In this document: piece after piece, positions 7,167 to 15,384 of the stretch
Layout: the number at the start of each line of letters is the position of its first letter
Numbering within the stretch: the stretch's first letter is position 1
Assembly (NCBI GenBank): GCA_964370965.1
Contig: CAYJLW010000002.1
Location: forward strand, 1-64,000
Length of the DNA stretch: 64,000 nt
Direction of reading: 5' to 3'
From: CAYJLW01 sp964370965
GTDB taxonomy: Bacteria > Actinomycetota > Acidimicrobiia > UBA2766
The notes under the pieces: generated by a model
What the model was told of the DNA's origin: nothing
Databases searched by the model: none
Seen by the model: only the letters and a program-made list of their open reading frames with translations
Position numbers and translations under genes: made by a program

Positions 7167-7724
7167 TCAGGCCTCGAGCAGGGCGTCGAGACGGTGGAGG
7201 ACGGTCTTGCGGCCCCGGTGGGTGTCCTCGTAGCCGCGCACCGCGACGAGCTCGTCCTGGGACAGCCCCTGCAGGCGTTCCACGACCTGGGACGCCGAGA
7301 GCGAGTCGTAGTCGGGGATCGAGAGCTTCTCGGCGACGCCTCCGCCGTTGCCCCTGGGGGAGACCGTGGACACGGCGTTCTTGGCGGTCGCGACCGCGTC
7401 GCGTGCCGTCTCGACGGCGCCGGTTGTGGCGACCCGTCCGGCACCCTGGACGACCTGGAGACCCGAGCGGGCCGCTCCGCGGAAGTCGTCGGCGCGCTTG
7501 CCGAGGTTCTCCTTCGCCTGGCCGACCCGCATCTGGCCGAGGGACTTGGCGAGGACAACGGTGTTGTTGACGGTGTTGCTGAGCTGCTCGACCTGGGCCC
7601 GACCCCGCGCCGAGAGCATCGTCACGATCGTGGGCACCATGTCGCGGAGCATCGCTGCCGCCCCGATGGGCACATACAGGAGGTTCTCGAGAGAGAAGGT
7701 GTCGCTGCTCTTGTCTTCGGCCAT
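7167..7724 (-). CDS. conserved actinobacterial protein with C-terminal IPDYDSLSASQVVERL domain
   Basis: The protein has 185 residues. The N-terminal half is helical with a mildly hydrophobic start (LLYVPIGAAAMLRDMVPTIVTML). The C-terminal 50 residues (IPDYDSLSASQVVERLQGLS, then DELVAVRGYEDTHRGRKTVLHRLDALL) match a short helical module at the end of many actinobacterial proteins; its function is not established to my knowledge. The middle is rich in Ala, Val and Arg and may be amphipathic. It lies between ppm and the GNAT gene. No enzymatic residues are recognisable. Confidence 0.8.
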   Translation of the reverse strand: MAEDKSSDTFSLENLLYVPIGAAAMLRDMVPTIVTMLSARGRAQVEQLSNTVNNTVVLAKSLGQMRVGQAKENLGKRADDFRGAARSGLQVVQGAGRVATTGAVETARDAVATAKNAVSTVSPRGNGGGVAEKLSIPDYDSLSASQVVERLQGLSQDELVAVRGYEDTHRGRKTVLHRLDALLEA

Positions 7725-7779
7725 CTACGCTCCCGTGTCGCCCGTGCCAGAGTACCGCCAGGCGCCCCCAGGCTACCGG

Positions 7780-8541
7780 TCAGCGCGCGGAACGCGCCCG
7801 TCGGCCCTCGGGTCTCCGGTGTGGGACGAGGCCCCGCACACGCCGCCGGGCCCCCCATACGGTGACCCGCCACAGGGCCTCGGCGATGATGCCCCCGGTC
7901 ATCTTGGAGCGACCCGCCTCCCGCTCCACGAAGGTGATCGGCCGCTCCTCCACCACGCAGCCTGCGTCGAGCGCGCGCAGGAGCATCTCGATCTGGAACG
8001 CGTAGCCGCTCGCCCGCACGCTCCCAGGATGCACGGCCTCGAGACACGCCCGGGGCCAGGCACGGAACCCGCTCGTGGCGTCCCGCACTCCGATGGCGCA
8101 CGCTCTCCGGACGTATCCGCTGCCCGCACGCGACAGCCACACCCGCCACCGCTCCCAGTTCCGGATGTGCCCCCCCGCCACGTTGCGGGACCCGACAGCG
8201 ACGCGACCAGCGCGGGCGACGTCCATGAGGCGGCCCAGCTCCTCGGGCTGGTGGGAGCCGTCGGCGTCCATCTGGGCGATCGGTTCGTAGCCCCGGCCGA
8301 GAGCGGCGGCGAACCCGGCGGCGTAGGCCGCCCCCAGCCCGCTCTTCCCCGATCGGTGGAGGACGAACACCCCCGGGTCCGCCGCGGCGAGACGGTCCGC
8401 CATCTCCCCCGTGCCGTCCGGGGAGGCGTCGTCGACGACGATCACGTCGGGGGGGTCGGCGAGACGGCGGATCCGTGAGACGATCCCCTCGAGGTTCCCC
8501 GCCTCGTTGTACGTGGGCAGGACCACGGCGGCCGGGCTCAC
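7780..8541 (-). CDS. ppm1: polyprenol-phosphate mannosyltransferase (GT2)
   Basis: This 253-residue family-2 glycosyltransferase probably moves mannose from GDP-mannose to polyprenol phosphate, the donor for extracellular mannosylation. Seen: PTYNEAGNLEGIV at the start, VVDDASPDGTGEMAD (nucleotide binding), the metal motif QMDADGSHQPEEL, and the late ERPITFVEREAGRSKMTGG block typical of dolichol-phosphate mannose synthases. No C-terminal membrane domain is present. Its GTG overlaps the lnt stop as GTGA. In Mycobacterium tuberculosis the same two activities are fused in one Ppm1 protein; here they are two coupled genes. Confidence 0.92.
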   Translation of the reverse strand: MSPAAVVLPTYNEAGNLEGIVSRIRRLADPPDVIVVDDASPDGTGEMADRLAAADPGVFVLHRSGKSGLGAAYAAGFAAALGRGYEPIAQMDADGSHQPEELGRLMDVARAGRVAVGSRNVAGGHIRNWERWRVWLSRAGSGYVRRACAIGVRDATSGFRAWPRACLEAVHPGSVRASGYAFQIEMLLRALDAGCVVEERPITFVEREAGRSKMTGGIIAEALWRVTVWGARRRVRGLVPHRRPEGRRARSAR

Positions 8542-10279
8542 GCTGCCCCCCGTCCGTCGTCCCGGGAACGCCACCGCCGCACGCGCCCTGAGATCGCCGG
8601 AGCCGTGGCGGCGCCGAGCGCCGCGAGCACGAGCACCCAGGACCCGAGCACGCACCAGTCCCCGAGGCGGACGTACGGCGTGCGGTCCCGGTACAAGGGC
8701 ACTCTCCAGGTGAACGTGGCGGTCTCGTATAGGCCGGTCTCCCCGAAGATCCGGCCCGCGGCGTCGATGCGGGCCGAGCTGCCCGAGATGGCGGCCACGA
8801 CCACGGGCCGGTGGGTCTCCGCGGCACGCAGTTGCGTGTAGGCGAGGCTCTGGGCGGACGCCCCCGAGCGCCCGAAGGAGGCGTTGTTCGTGGTGACGAC
8901 GATCGCCCCGGCCCCCCGGCGGGCAAGGTCCCTGGCGGCGTCGGGGAAGACGGACTCGAAGCAGATGAGACTGCCCAGCGTGGCGCCCCGCACCCCGAAC
9001 AGACCGGGGCGGTGCCCGGGCACGGCGTCGAGGGGGACGGCGTCGAGTTGGCGTACGAAACCGAGGCGCCGCCGGAACGGGACCCACTCCCCGAACGGGA
9101 CGAGGTGGCGTTTCGCGTAGCGGCTCGACACGGTCCCGTCGGGGCGCAGGAGCACGTTGGTGTTGAGGAAGGTCCCGGGTGTGGGTCCCGAGAGCGAGAT
9201 GTTGGCCAGCACCTCGGCGGCACCGGTGGCCGCCACGACGTCGCGCACCGTCCCTCGCGTGATGTCGGCCCCGTTGAGGGACGACTCCCCCCACACTGCG
9301 AGGTCGAGACCCCGCGGCAGGCGCCGGCTGGCCGCCAGCTGCGCTTCGTACACGCGCAGGGCCGGGAAGTCGCGGTCGTCCCAGCGGTTCGCCTGCACGA
9401 CGCCGACGCGCACATGACCCCAAGGCGCTCCATGACCGGCTGAGAGGGCCCCGGCGGCGAAGACCGCCGCAGCGCCACAGAGCACACCCACGGCCGCACG
9501 CCTCCCCTCCTCGCGTGCCCGGGCGGTGAGGAGACCCCAGAGGGCCACGTTGACGGCGGCGAGGAGCCAGGACACCAGCGCCACACCGCCGAGGGAGGCG
9601 GCCGCCCGGGTGACGGACAAGCCGTGCTGAGAGGCCCCGAGCTCTCCCCAGGCGAAACCGCCGAAGGGCCACCGCCCCCGGGTCCATTCCAGGACGACAA
9701 AAGCGGAGGCGAGGCCGACGACCCGGAACAGGAGACGGCTCCCCCGCCGGGAGAGCTCCCCCGCCACGAGACCCCACAGGGCCAGCTGCACTGCGAGGGC
9801 GAGCACGAGGGCCATCCAGCCGAACCAGGCGAAGCGAAACGTCCAGTGCAACAGGAGGCCGAAGTAGACGACGCCGGCGACCGCCCCGGCGATGAGGCCC
9901 CGACGGCGTGTGGTCGACACTGCCAGCAGGGGCACGAGCGCCACGGCGCCGAGAACCCCGAGGTCGAGCGTGGGCTGTGACGCGAGGAGGGCGAGGCCGC
10001 TGAGAGCACCTCCGGCGACTGCGGTCCAGCGGGGGGACGCCGGGACGCCGCCCCCCGGGGAGCCAGGGCCCGAGCGGCCCTCTGAGCGGGATGCCCGGCC
10101 CGAGCGGCCCTCTGAGCGGGANNNNNNNNNNNNNNNNNNNNNNNNNNNNNNNNNNNNNNNNNNNNNNNNNNNNNNNNNNNNNNNNNNNNNNNNNNNNNNN
10201 NNNNNNNNNNNNNNNNNNNNNGGCCCGAGCGGCCCTCTGAGCGGGATGCCCGGCCCGAGCGGCCCTCTGAGCGGGACAC
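8538..10279 (-). CDS. lnt: apolipoprotein N-acyltransferase with a repetitive N-terminus, interrupted by a gap
   Basis: Lnt adds the third acyl chain to lipoproteins. Several hydrophobic N-terminal segments precede a nitrilase-fold domain with the catalytic triad in VWGESSLNG (Glu), RYAKRHLVPFGE (Lys) and SLICFESVFPD (Cys). The most plausible start is a GTG nine bases after the uspA stop. It opens a 10-residue repeat (SRSEGRSGRA) that runs into and out of the N gap and continues to the first membrane segment. The 100-N placeholder shifts the apparent frame, but the repeat is in frame on both sides, so the protein is probably intact with an unknown number of Ser/Arg/Gly-rich repeats. Coupled to ppm1 by GTGA. 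Confidence 0.9.
10067..10279. repeat. 30-bp tandem repeat array at the lnt 5' end
   Basis: The 30-bp unit begins GGCCCGAGCGGCCCTCTGAG. Two units are visible on each side of the gap and look identical until the array ends. The period equals ten codons. The true copy number is unknown because the assembly collapses here. Confidence 0.92.
10122..10221. other. assembly gap, 100 N
   Basis: A 100-N placeholder lies inside the 30-bp repeat array. It is not a multiple of three, so reading frames across it are unreliable. Confidence 0.99.
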
Positions 10280-10288
10280 CGGGCCGGG

Positions 10289-10741
10289 TCAGCCGACGGT
10301 GCGAGCGATGAGCACGTCGCAGTCGGCATAGTGAGAGATGTAGTTCGGCACGGAGCCGACCAGGAAGCGTTTCGCTCCGGTCATCCCCTTGTTCCCCACG
10401 ACGATGAGGTCGGCCTTCACGTCCCCTGCGAGGTCGAGGAGCCCGTCGCCGGGACGGTCGTTCTCCTCCATGCGCCCCTCGGCCTCCACGCCGCAACGGG
10501 CGGCGATCTCCCGGCCGCGGCGGATGATCTCCTCCGCCTGGGCCGTGCCGGTGATCGCCCACGCGAATTCCGCCGGGGTTTCCGCCTCGAGGCGGGCCTG
10601 CTCGTCGGGGGTGAGCGGCTTGTAGGACGTGACGACCACGAGGTGTGCCCCGGCGGCCTTGGCGACACCGGCAGCCTCGGCGACCGCCCGCTCCGCTGTC
10701 TCGGATCCGTCGGTTCCCACGACGATGGTGCTGTACGCCAT
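10289..10741 (-). CDS. universal stress protein, UspA family
   Basis: This is a single-domain, 150-residue universal stress protein. The N-terminal STIVVGTDGSETAERAVAEAA and the C-terminal ATP-binding motif VVGNKGMTGAKRFLVGSVPNYI (G-x2-G-x9-G-S type) are both intact, so nucleotide binding is likely. The ATG is preceded by GGGAGG with four bases between. It lies directly upstream of lnt; the lnt GTG starts nine bases after its stop, so co-transcription is likely though a functional link is not obvious. Confidence 0.94.
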   Translation of the reverse strand: MAYSTIVVGTDGSETAERAVAEAAGVAKAAGAHLVVVTSYKPLTPDEQARLEAETPAEFAWAITGTAQAEEIIRRGREIAARCGVEAEGRMEENDRPGDGLLDLAGDVKADLIVVGNKGMTGAKRFLVGSVPNYISHYADCDVLIARTVG

Positions 10742-10766
10742 GGTTCCTCCCTTGCGCCCGCTCGGC

Positions 10767-11135
10767 TCAGGCGCAGTCGGTGCAGAGCATGCCCTTGGGG
10801 TCGGCGAGCTGGCTGGGATGCTTCACGAGGAAGCAGCTCGAACAGGTGAACTCGCCCGGACGTTTGGGGGCGACGGGGACGGCGATGCCCTCGGTCGACT
10901 CCTCCTCGTCCACCTCGAGAACCGCCCTGAGGTACTCGTCGTCGTTGAGCGCGGTCCCGGGCGTGTCGGCGTCTGCCTCGTCCTCGAAGATGCCCTCCAG
11001 TGAGGCTTCCTCGGCTTCCTCCTCGACGTCCACGTCGTCGACCTCCAGGTCGACGTCCTCGGCGTCGAGCTCGACGTCGTCGGGATCCACTGCCTCGGCC
11101 TCTTCGGGATCGGCGTTCTCGATCTCGTCCTGCAC
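10767..11135 (-). CDS. DUF4193 family protein (acidic, C-terminal zinc ribbon)
   Basis: The 122-residue protein starts with about 75 very acidic residues and ends in a four-cysteine zinc ribbon, FTCSSCFLVKHPSQLADPKG then MLCTDCA (CxxC and CxxC). This arrangement matches DUF4193, a small protein conserved in actinobacteria with no established function. The acidic arm here is longer than in the usual roughly 95-residue members. GGAGGG lies just before the GTG start. Confidence 0.9.
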   Translation of the reverse strand: MQDEIENADPEEAEAVDPDDVELDAEDVDLEVDDVDVEEEAEEASLEGIFEDEADADTPGTALNDDEYLRAVLEVDEEESTEGIAVPVAPKRPGEFTCSSCFLVKHPSQLADPKGMLCTDCA

Positions 11136-11257
11136 GTGCCCTCCGGCTTGTCCTCATCCGGGCGACGGCAGAGCTTAGTCCGCTCTCCACCGTGGTCCAG
11201 CCCGGATGACCTTCCCCGGCGGCGCCTCGCGGCGAGGCGGGTCCCGGGGTGGGCCTG

Positions 11258-12319
11258 TCACTCTCCCAGAGGGGCGGGCGGCGGCGCCGAGACGGGCATC
11301 CCGGACACAGGAAGGACTCCCGCGCCGACAGCCGGGGCGCCGGCCGGCAGGGCGGGCCGCGCCTCCGGCGGCGGCCCGCCGTCGCCCGCCACGGCGTCTG
11401 GTCCCGCCCCCCGCTCAAGGGGTCGCCCAGGGCCGGACTCGGGGCGGTCGGGGAAGCCGTCCAGGCCCGTCCGGATGCCGCCGTTGCCGGAGGCGGCGGC
11501 CATCCGCCGCTGCGACGCCGCTGCGAGCGCCTGCTCGATCTCGGACTCCTCGTCCGCAAGCTCGTCCATGCCGATAGGGCCGAAGGCGCGGCCGTGGAGG
11601 AACTGGCCGACGACGGGGTCGCTCGACGCCATGAGGTCCGCTTTGGCGCCGAAGGCCGCCAGGTTGGAGCGGAACAGGATCGCCATGTAGTCGGCGACGC
11701 GCATCGTGGAGGCGATGTTGTGCGTGATCACGACGAAGGTGGACTCGGTTTCCTCCTTCGTCTTCAGGATGAGCTCGTCCAGATAGGCCACGCGCACCGG
11801 GTCGAGCCCCGAGTCGGGTTCGTCGAAGAGGACGATCTCGGGGTCGAGCACGAGGGCCCGGGCGAGGCCGGCCCGCTTGCGCATGCCCCCGGAGATCTCC
11901 CCGGGGAACTTCTTGAGGTGGTCACGCAGGCCGACGAGCTCGGACTTGGACATGACGACGTCGCGGACCTCCCGCTCGCTCTTGCGGGTGTGTTCCCGCA
12001 GCGGGAAGGCGATGTTGTCGTAGAGGTTCATGGACCCGAAAAGGGCGCCGTCCTGGAAGAGGACGCCCATCTTCATCCGCACCCGGTAGAGGTTCTTCTC
12101 CGACAGCATGCAGACGTCCTCGCCGTCGACGACGATCGACCCCCGGTCGGGCTTCAGGAGTCCGATGACGTGCTTGAGGAGCACCGACTTGCCGGTGCCC
12201 GAGGGGCCCATGACGGTCGTGACCGCGTTGCGGGGGATGTCAAAGGAGATCCCGTCGAGGACCGTGTGCGACCCGAAGGACTTCGAGAGATCGCGTATCT
12301 GGATGATGGGCTCGAACAA
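11258..12319 (-). CDS. ABC transporter ATP-binding protein, MlaF/Mkl type
   Basis: The first 250 residues form an ABC ATPase: Walker A GPSGTGKS, Q-loop VLFQDGALFGSM, signature ISGGMRKRAGLARAL, Walker B IVLFDEPDSGLDPVR and the H-loop THN. The FQDGALFGSM and SGGMRKR sequences are hallmarks of the Mla/Mce subfamily that powers phospholipid or sterol movement. The C-terminal 100 residues are Pro/Gly/Ala-rich and look disordered. The start is TTG, preceded by GAGGGG. No MlaE permease or MCE protein is in the window. Confidence 0.9.
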   Translation of the reverse strand: MFEPIIQIRDLSKSFGSHTVLDGISFDIPRNAVTTVMGPSGTGKSVLLKHVIGLLKPDRGSIVVDGEDVCMLSEKNLYRVRMKMGVLFQDGALFGSMNLYDNIAFPLREHTRKSEREVRDVVMSKSELVGLRDHLKKFPGEISGGMRKRAGLARALVLDPEIVLFDEPDSGLDPVRVAYLDELILKTKEETESTFVVITHNIASTMRVADYMAILFRSNLAAFGAKADLMASSDPVVGQFLHGRAFGPIGMDELADEESEIEQALAAASQRRMAAASGNGGIRTGLDGFPDRPESGPGRPLERGAGPDAVAGDGGPPPEARPALPAGAPAVGAGVLPVSGMPVSAPPPAPLGE

Positions 12320-12981
12320 CCGGACCCCTCAGGTCGTGGGGAACCATTCCACCCTGCGGTGCCGCTGGGTTCCCACCCTCCTGGCCTCACCAGACCGGGC
12401 GCCGCGGAGGCTTGCGCAATGTTGCCACACTGGCGCGAGCTCGTCCGCGGGGACTCGCCTGCAGGGGACTCTTCTCGACAGGGACGTCGGGTTCCTGCGC
12501 CGCCACGCCAAGGGGGGCCCGGGCCCGAGCGCGGGGGACCGGGGAACACGGGCGGCGATCCGGCCGGTGACCGCTCGGTCCCGGCCGGACCCCGCCTCTG
12601 GGGCGACGTCGCCACACCGACAACCCCCGGGCCGCCGGCTGGAGCAGCCTTCGCTGCGCCCCGCGGGCGGGTCTTTGGCGCCGTCCCGGACCCGAACACA
12701 CACGCGGCGTGTCGGGCCCGGGCGTTCTCTACTCGACCCGCCCGTACCCCTGTCTGCGACCGCCCCGGCAGGTCAGTACCGGTCCGGCGCAACGGGGCGC
12801 ATGTTGACAGGATCACTCGTGACCGTCAAGGCGCGTTCCGCCCCTCCGGCATGCCTCCCGAGCAGCCTCTTCTCGATATATGCAGGTGCGACCTGCACAA
12901 AGAGATATCACGTCTGACTCTCAAGCTTCTATCGAGAGTGCAGAGCAGCGCGCGGAGGGTGGTCGGAAAGGGGGCCCGAGG
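12320..12981. other. 662-bp intergenic region without a convincing gene
   Basis: Short open frames on both strands here lack recognisable domains and have no Shine-Dalgarno sequence. Most of the stretch is GC-rich without structure. The last 110 bases are distinctly less GC-rich and contain nested inverted repeats, listed separately. Confidence 0.6.
12871..12940. promoter_or_regulatory. nested inverted repeats downstream of sbcC
   Basis: The outer arms TCTCGATA (12871-12878) and TATCGAGA (12930-12937) are perfect complements. They enclose the palindrome TGCAGGTGCGACCTGCA (12881-12897). ACTCTC and GAGAGT form a third pair near the right arm. The segment is AT-rich for this genome and lies 45 bases past the sbcC stop. 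It could be a terminator, a protein-binding site or a recombination site. Confidence 0.5.
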
Positions 12982-15384
12982 TCACCGCACGACACTGGCG
13001 ACGGACCCGGCGGAGGCATCGCTCCTCACCTCGATGCGCGAGGGGAAGCGATCGCTGAGGTCCGCGAAGTGGGTGACGGCGACGACGAGGCCGAAGTGGC
13101 CGGCGACGCTCTCGAGAGCCTCGGCCACAAGATGGCGGCCGGCGGCGTCCTGCGTGCCGAAACCCTCGTCGATGATGAGGGTGCCGCAGCCGGACCGGCG
13201 CGCGAGCGCCAGGCGGAGGCTGAGATCGACGCGGAGACGCTCGCCTCCAGACAGGAGCTCGACGCCACGCTCCCCCCCTGCCGTGTCGACCACGACCACA
13301 TCGAGGCTCTCCCGGCCCGTCTCGCTGCGCGTGTCGAGGCGCACGCCGTAGCGCCCCCTTGTGAGCTCGCCCAGGAGAGCGTTGGCGTCGGCCTGGATCC
13401 CCGGCAGCGAGGATTCCATGACAAGGGCCGGGATCCCCCGCTGCCCGAAGGCCTCCTCGAGGGTCTGGAGACGCCCCAGGCGCTCGACCCCCGCTGCGCG
13501 CTCGACGCCGAGGCGAACCTGAGTGGCCGCGGCTTCGCGGGCGGCCCGGTGTGCTTCGGCGGCGACCCCCGCGTCGCGCGCCCGGTCGCTGACATCGGCC
13601 TCGGCCCGGGCGAGACGTCCCCGCGCTGCGGTGACGCCCGCCTCGGCCGCCTCGATGCAGCCCGGGTCGGGGAGGGCGCCCAGGCGACCGAGGCGGCCGT
13701 CGGTCTCCTCGAGCCGGGCCCGGGCCGCGGTCGCGGCCACAACGAGCCCCTCTCGTCGGACGCCGGCCGTGCGACGGGTCTCTAGCGCAGCAACGAGATC
13801 GCCCAGGTGCGCGGCTGCGGTCTGCAGGCGCTCCTGTTCGGCGCGCAACGCGCCGAGCTTGCGGTCCTCTGGGGCCCACGGTTCGCCTCGTGCGAGGCGG
13901 CCGTCGATCTTCTCTACCTCCGCGGCGAGGACGCGGCAGCGGTGCTCCGCGGCCGCGGCGCCGGCCAGGCGGGCGGAGAGGCCCTCGACGTCGGCCGCGA
14001 GACGCGCCGCAGCGTCCCGCCTGCGAGCGGCCTCACCTGCGCGAGCGTCGGCGCTCTCGGCATCCGCCCGCGCCCGGGCAGCCGCCCGGCGGGCCTCCGC
14101 TGCGGTCGCCGCCGTTCGCGCCGGCGTTGCCTCGTGAGGCCCCTGTGGTCCCTCACCCCAGCGCCGCTCACACACCGGGCAGGCACCCGACGTGTCCGTC
14201 TCGCGCATCTGCGCCAGCGCGTCGGCCCGCAGGGCGGCCAGGCGCGCCTCGCCGTCTCTGCGCGCCGCACGCTCGCGGGCTTCTCGCGCCGCCGCGACGG
14301 CCACCGCCCGTTGCTCGTCGAGGGCCGGGAGCCGGTCGCGAGCTTCCCGGGCCTCGCCGAGGCGGGACGCGATGTCGTCTGGTCGTGCGGCTTCACGGCA
14401 GCCGGCGGCCTCGGCGGCGAGCTCGGCGCGGCGCACCCGGAGCGCCGCCCTGATCTCGGCGCGACGGCCTTCGAGGTCGGCGATCTCCGCTGTCACCCGC
14501 TCGGCATCCCGCGCAGCCTCGGCGGCTTCCCGCAGGGCGGCCCCGAGGTCGCCGGAGCCCACCTGGGCGGTGTCGTCGAGGCGGGCGAGGCCGGCCTCCG
14601 CCCGGGCGACCTCGGCGACGTAGCGGGATCGCTCGGCCAGGAGACCCGCTGCTTCACGCGCCCGGGCCCGGAGGCCGCTCAGGTGCGCCTCGGCGTCCGC
14701 GAGGCGCCCGGCGGCCAGCGCCCGCTCCGCCTCGGCGTCGCCGAGGCGCTGCGCAGCGTGGCCTTCGGCCCGGGCGGCCCCCGACACGTCGACGGTTGTC
14801 GGGGCCCCCAGGGCCCCGATCGCGCGCTGCTCCTCGAGACGGCGCCGGCGGGCCTCCTCCGCGAGTGACCCGTAGCGGTCGAGGCCCAGGAGCCGGCTCA
14901 GCACCGCCTTGCGCTCGTGAGTCGATGCCCCGGTGAACGCCCCCGCGTCGCCCTGACGGAGATACGAGGTCCGCACGAACGTGTCGTAGTCGATGCCCAT
15001 GGCGTGATCGATGTGGACCTGCACCTCCTGGGGGGATCCGTAGAGCGGATCCCATGTGGATCCCTGCAATGGGCCGAAGCGGACCTCGGTGCCCGACGGG
15101 CCCCTCACGCGCTCGACGCGGTGGCAGCGCCCGCCGGCGAGGAACTCGACCTCCACGGTCGCCCGCCGGGCACCCTCGCGAACGAGGCGGCGCTGGCCGC
15201 CGCCGCCGGGCGCCACCCCGCGGGCCCGCCCCCACAGCCCCCAGGTGAGAGCGTCGAGGAGAGCGCTCTTGCCGTGGCCGTTCGCCCCCACGAGACAGAC
15301 GAGGCCGAGATCCGTGAGGTCGAGCGGTTCCGGCATCGCCGCGTAGCAGAGGAAGTCCGTGAGACGCAGGGAGACCGGGATCAC
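12982..15384 (-). CDS. sbcC: SbcC/Rad50-like SMC-family ATPase
   Basis: This 800-residue SMC-like ATPase is the DNA-tethering part of an SbcCD-type complex. Seen: Walker A GANGHGKS (33-40) and long Ala/Arg/Glu-rich coiled coils. At the apex is a zinc hook (ACPVCERRWGEG, near residue 400). After the second coil come the signature LSGGERLRVDLSLRLAL (about 713) and Walker B LIIDEGFGTQD (about 740). All ATPase motifs look intact. The GTG overlaps the stop of the SbcD-like gene as GTGA. Its partner seems to have lost its nuclease residues. It is shorter than Escherichia coli SbcC but within the actinobacterial range. Confidence 0.93.
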   Translation of the reverse strand: MIPVSLRLTDFLCYAAMPEPLDLTDLGLVCLVGANGHGKSALLDALTWGLWGRARGVAPGGGGQRRLVREGARRATVEVEFLAGGRCHRVERVRGPSGTEVRFGPLQGSTWDPLYGSPQEVQVHIDHAMGIDYDTFVRTSYLRQGDAGAFTGASTHERKAVLSRLLGLDRYGSLAEEARRRRLEEQRAIGALGAPTTVDVSGAARAEGHAAQRLGDAEAERALAAGRLADAEAHLSGLRARAREAAGLLAERSRYVAEVARAEAGLARLDDTAQVGSGDLGAALREAAEAARDAERVTAEIADLEGRRAEIRAALRVRRAELAAEAAGCREAARPDDIASRLGEAREARDRLPALDEQRAVAVAAAREARERAARRDGEARLAALRADALAQMRETDTSGACPVCERRWGEGPQGPHEATPARTAATAAEARRAAARARADAESADARAGEAARRRDAAARLAADVEGLSARLAGAAAAEHRCRVLAAEVEKIDGRLARGEPWAPEDRKLGALRAEQERLQTAAAHLGDLVAALETRRTAGVRREGLVVAATAARARLEETDGRLGRLGALPDPGCIEAAEAGVTAARGRLARAEADVSDRARDAGVAAEAHRAAREAAATQVRLGVERAAGVERLGRLQTLEEAFGQRGIPALVMESSLPGIQADANALLGELTRGRYGVRLDTRSETGRESLDVVVVDTAGGERGVELLSGGERLRVDLSLRLALARRSGCGTLIIDEGFGTQDAAGRHLVAEALESVAGHFGLVVAVTHFADLSDRFPSRIEVRSDASAGSVASVVR

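Noticed and set aside
12154..12816. possible genes in the region between the Mla-type ATPase and sbcC
   Set aside because: Frames on both strands overlap each other, have no recognisable domain and no start signals; they are typical of random open frames in high-GC DNA.
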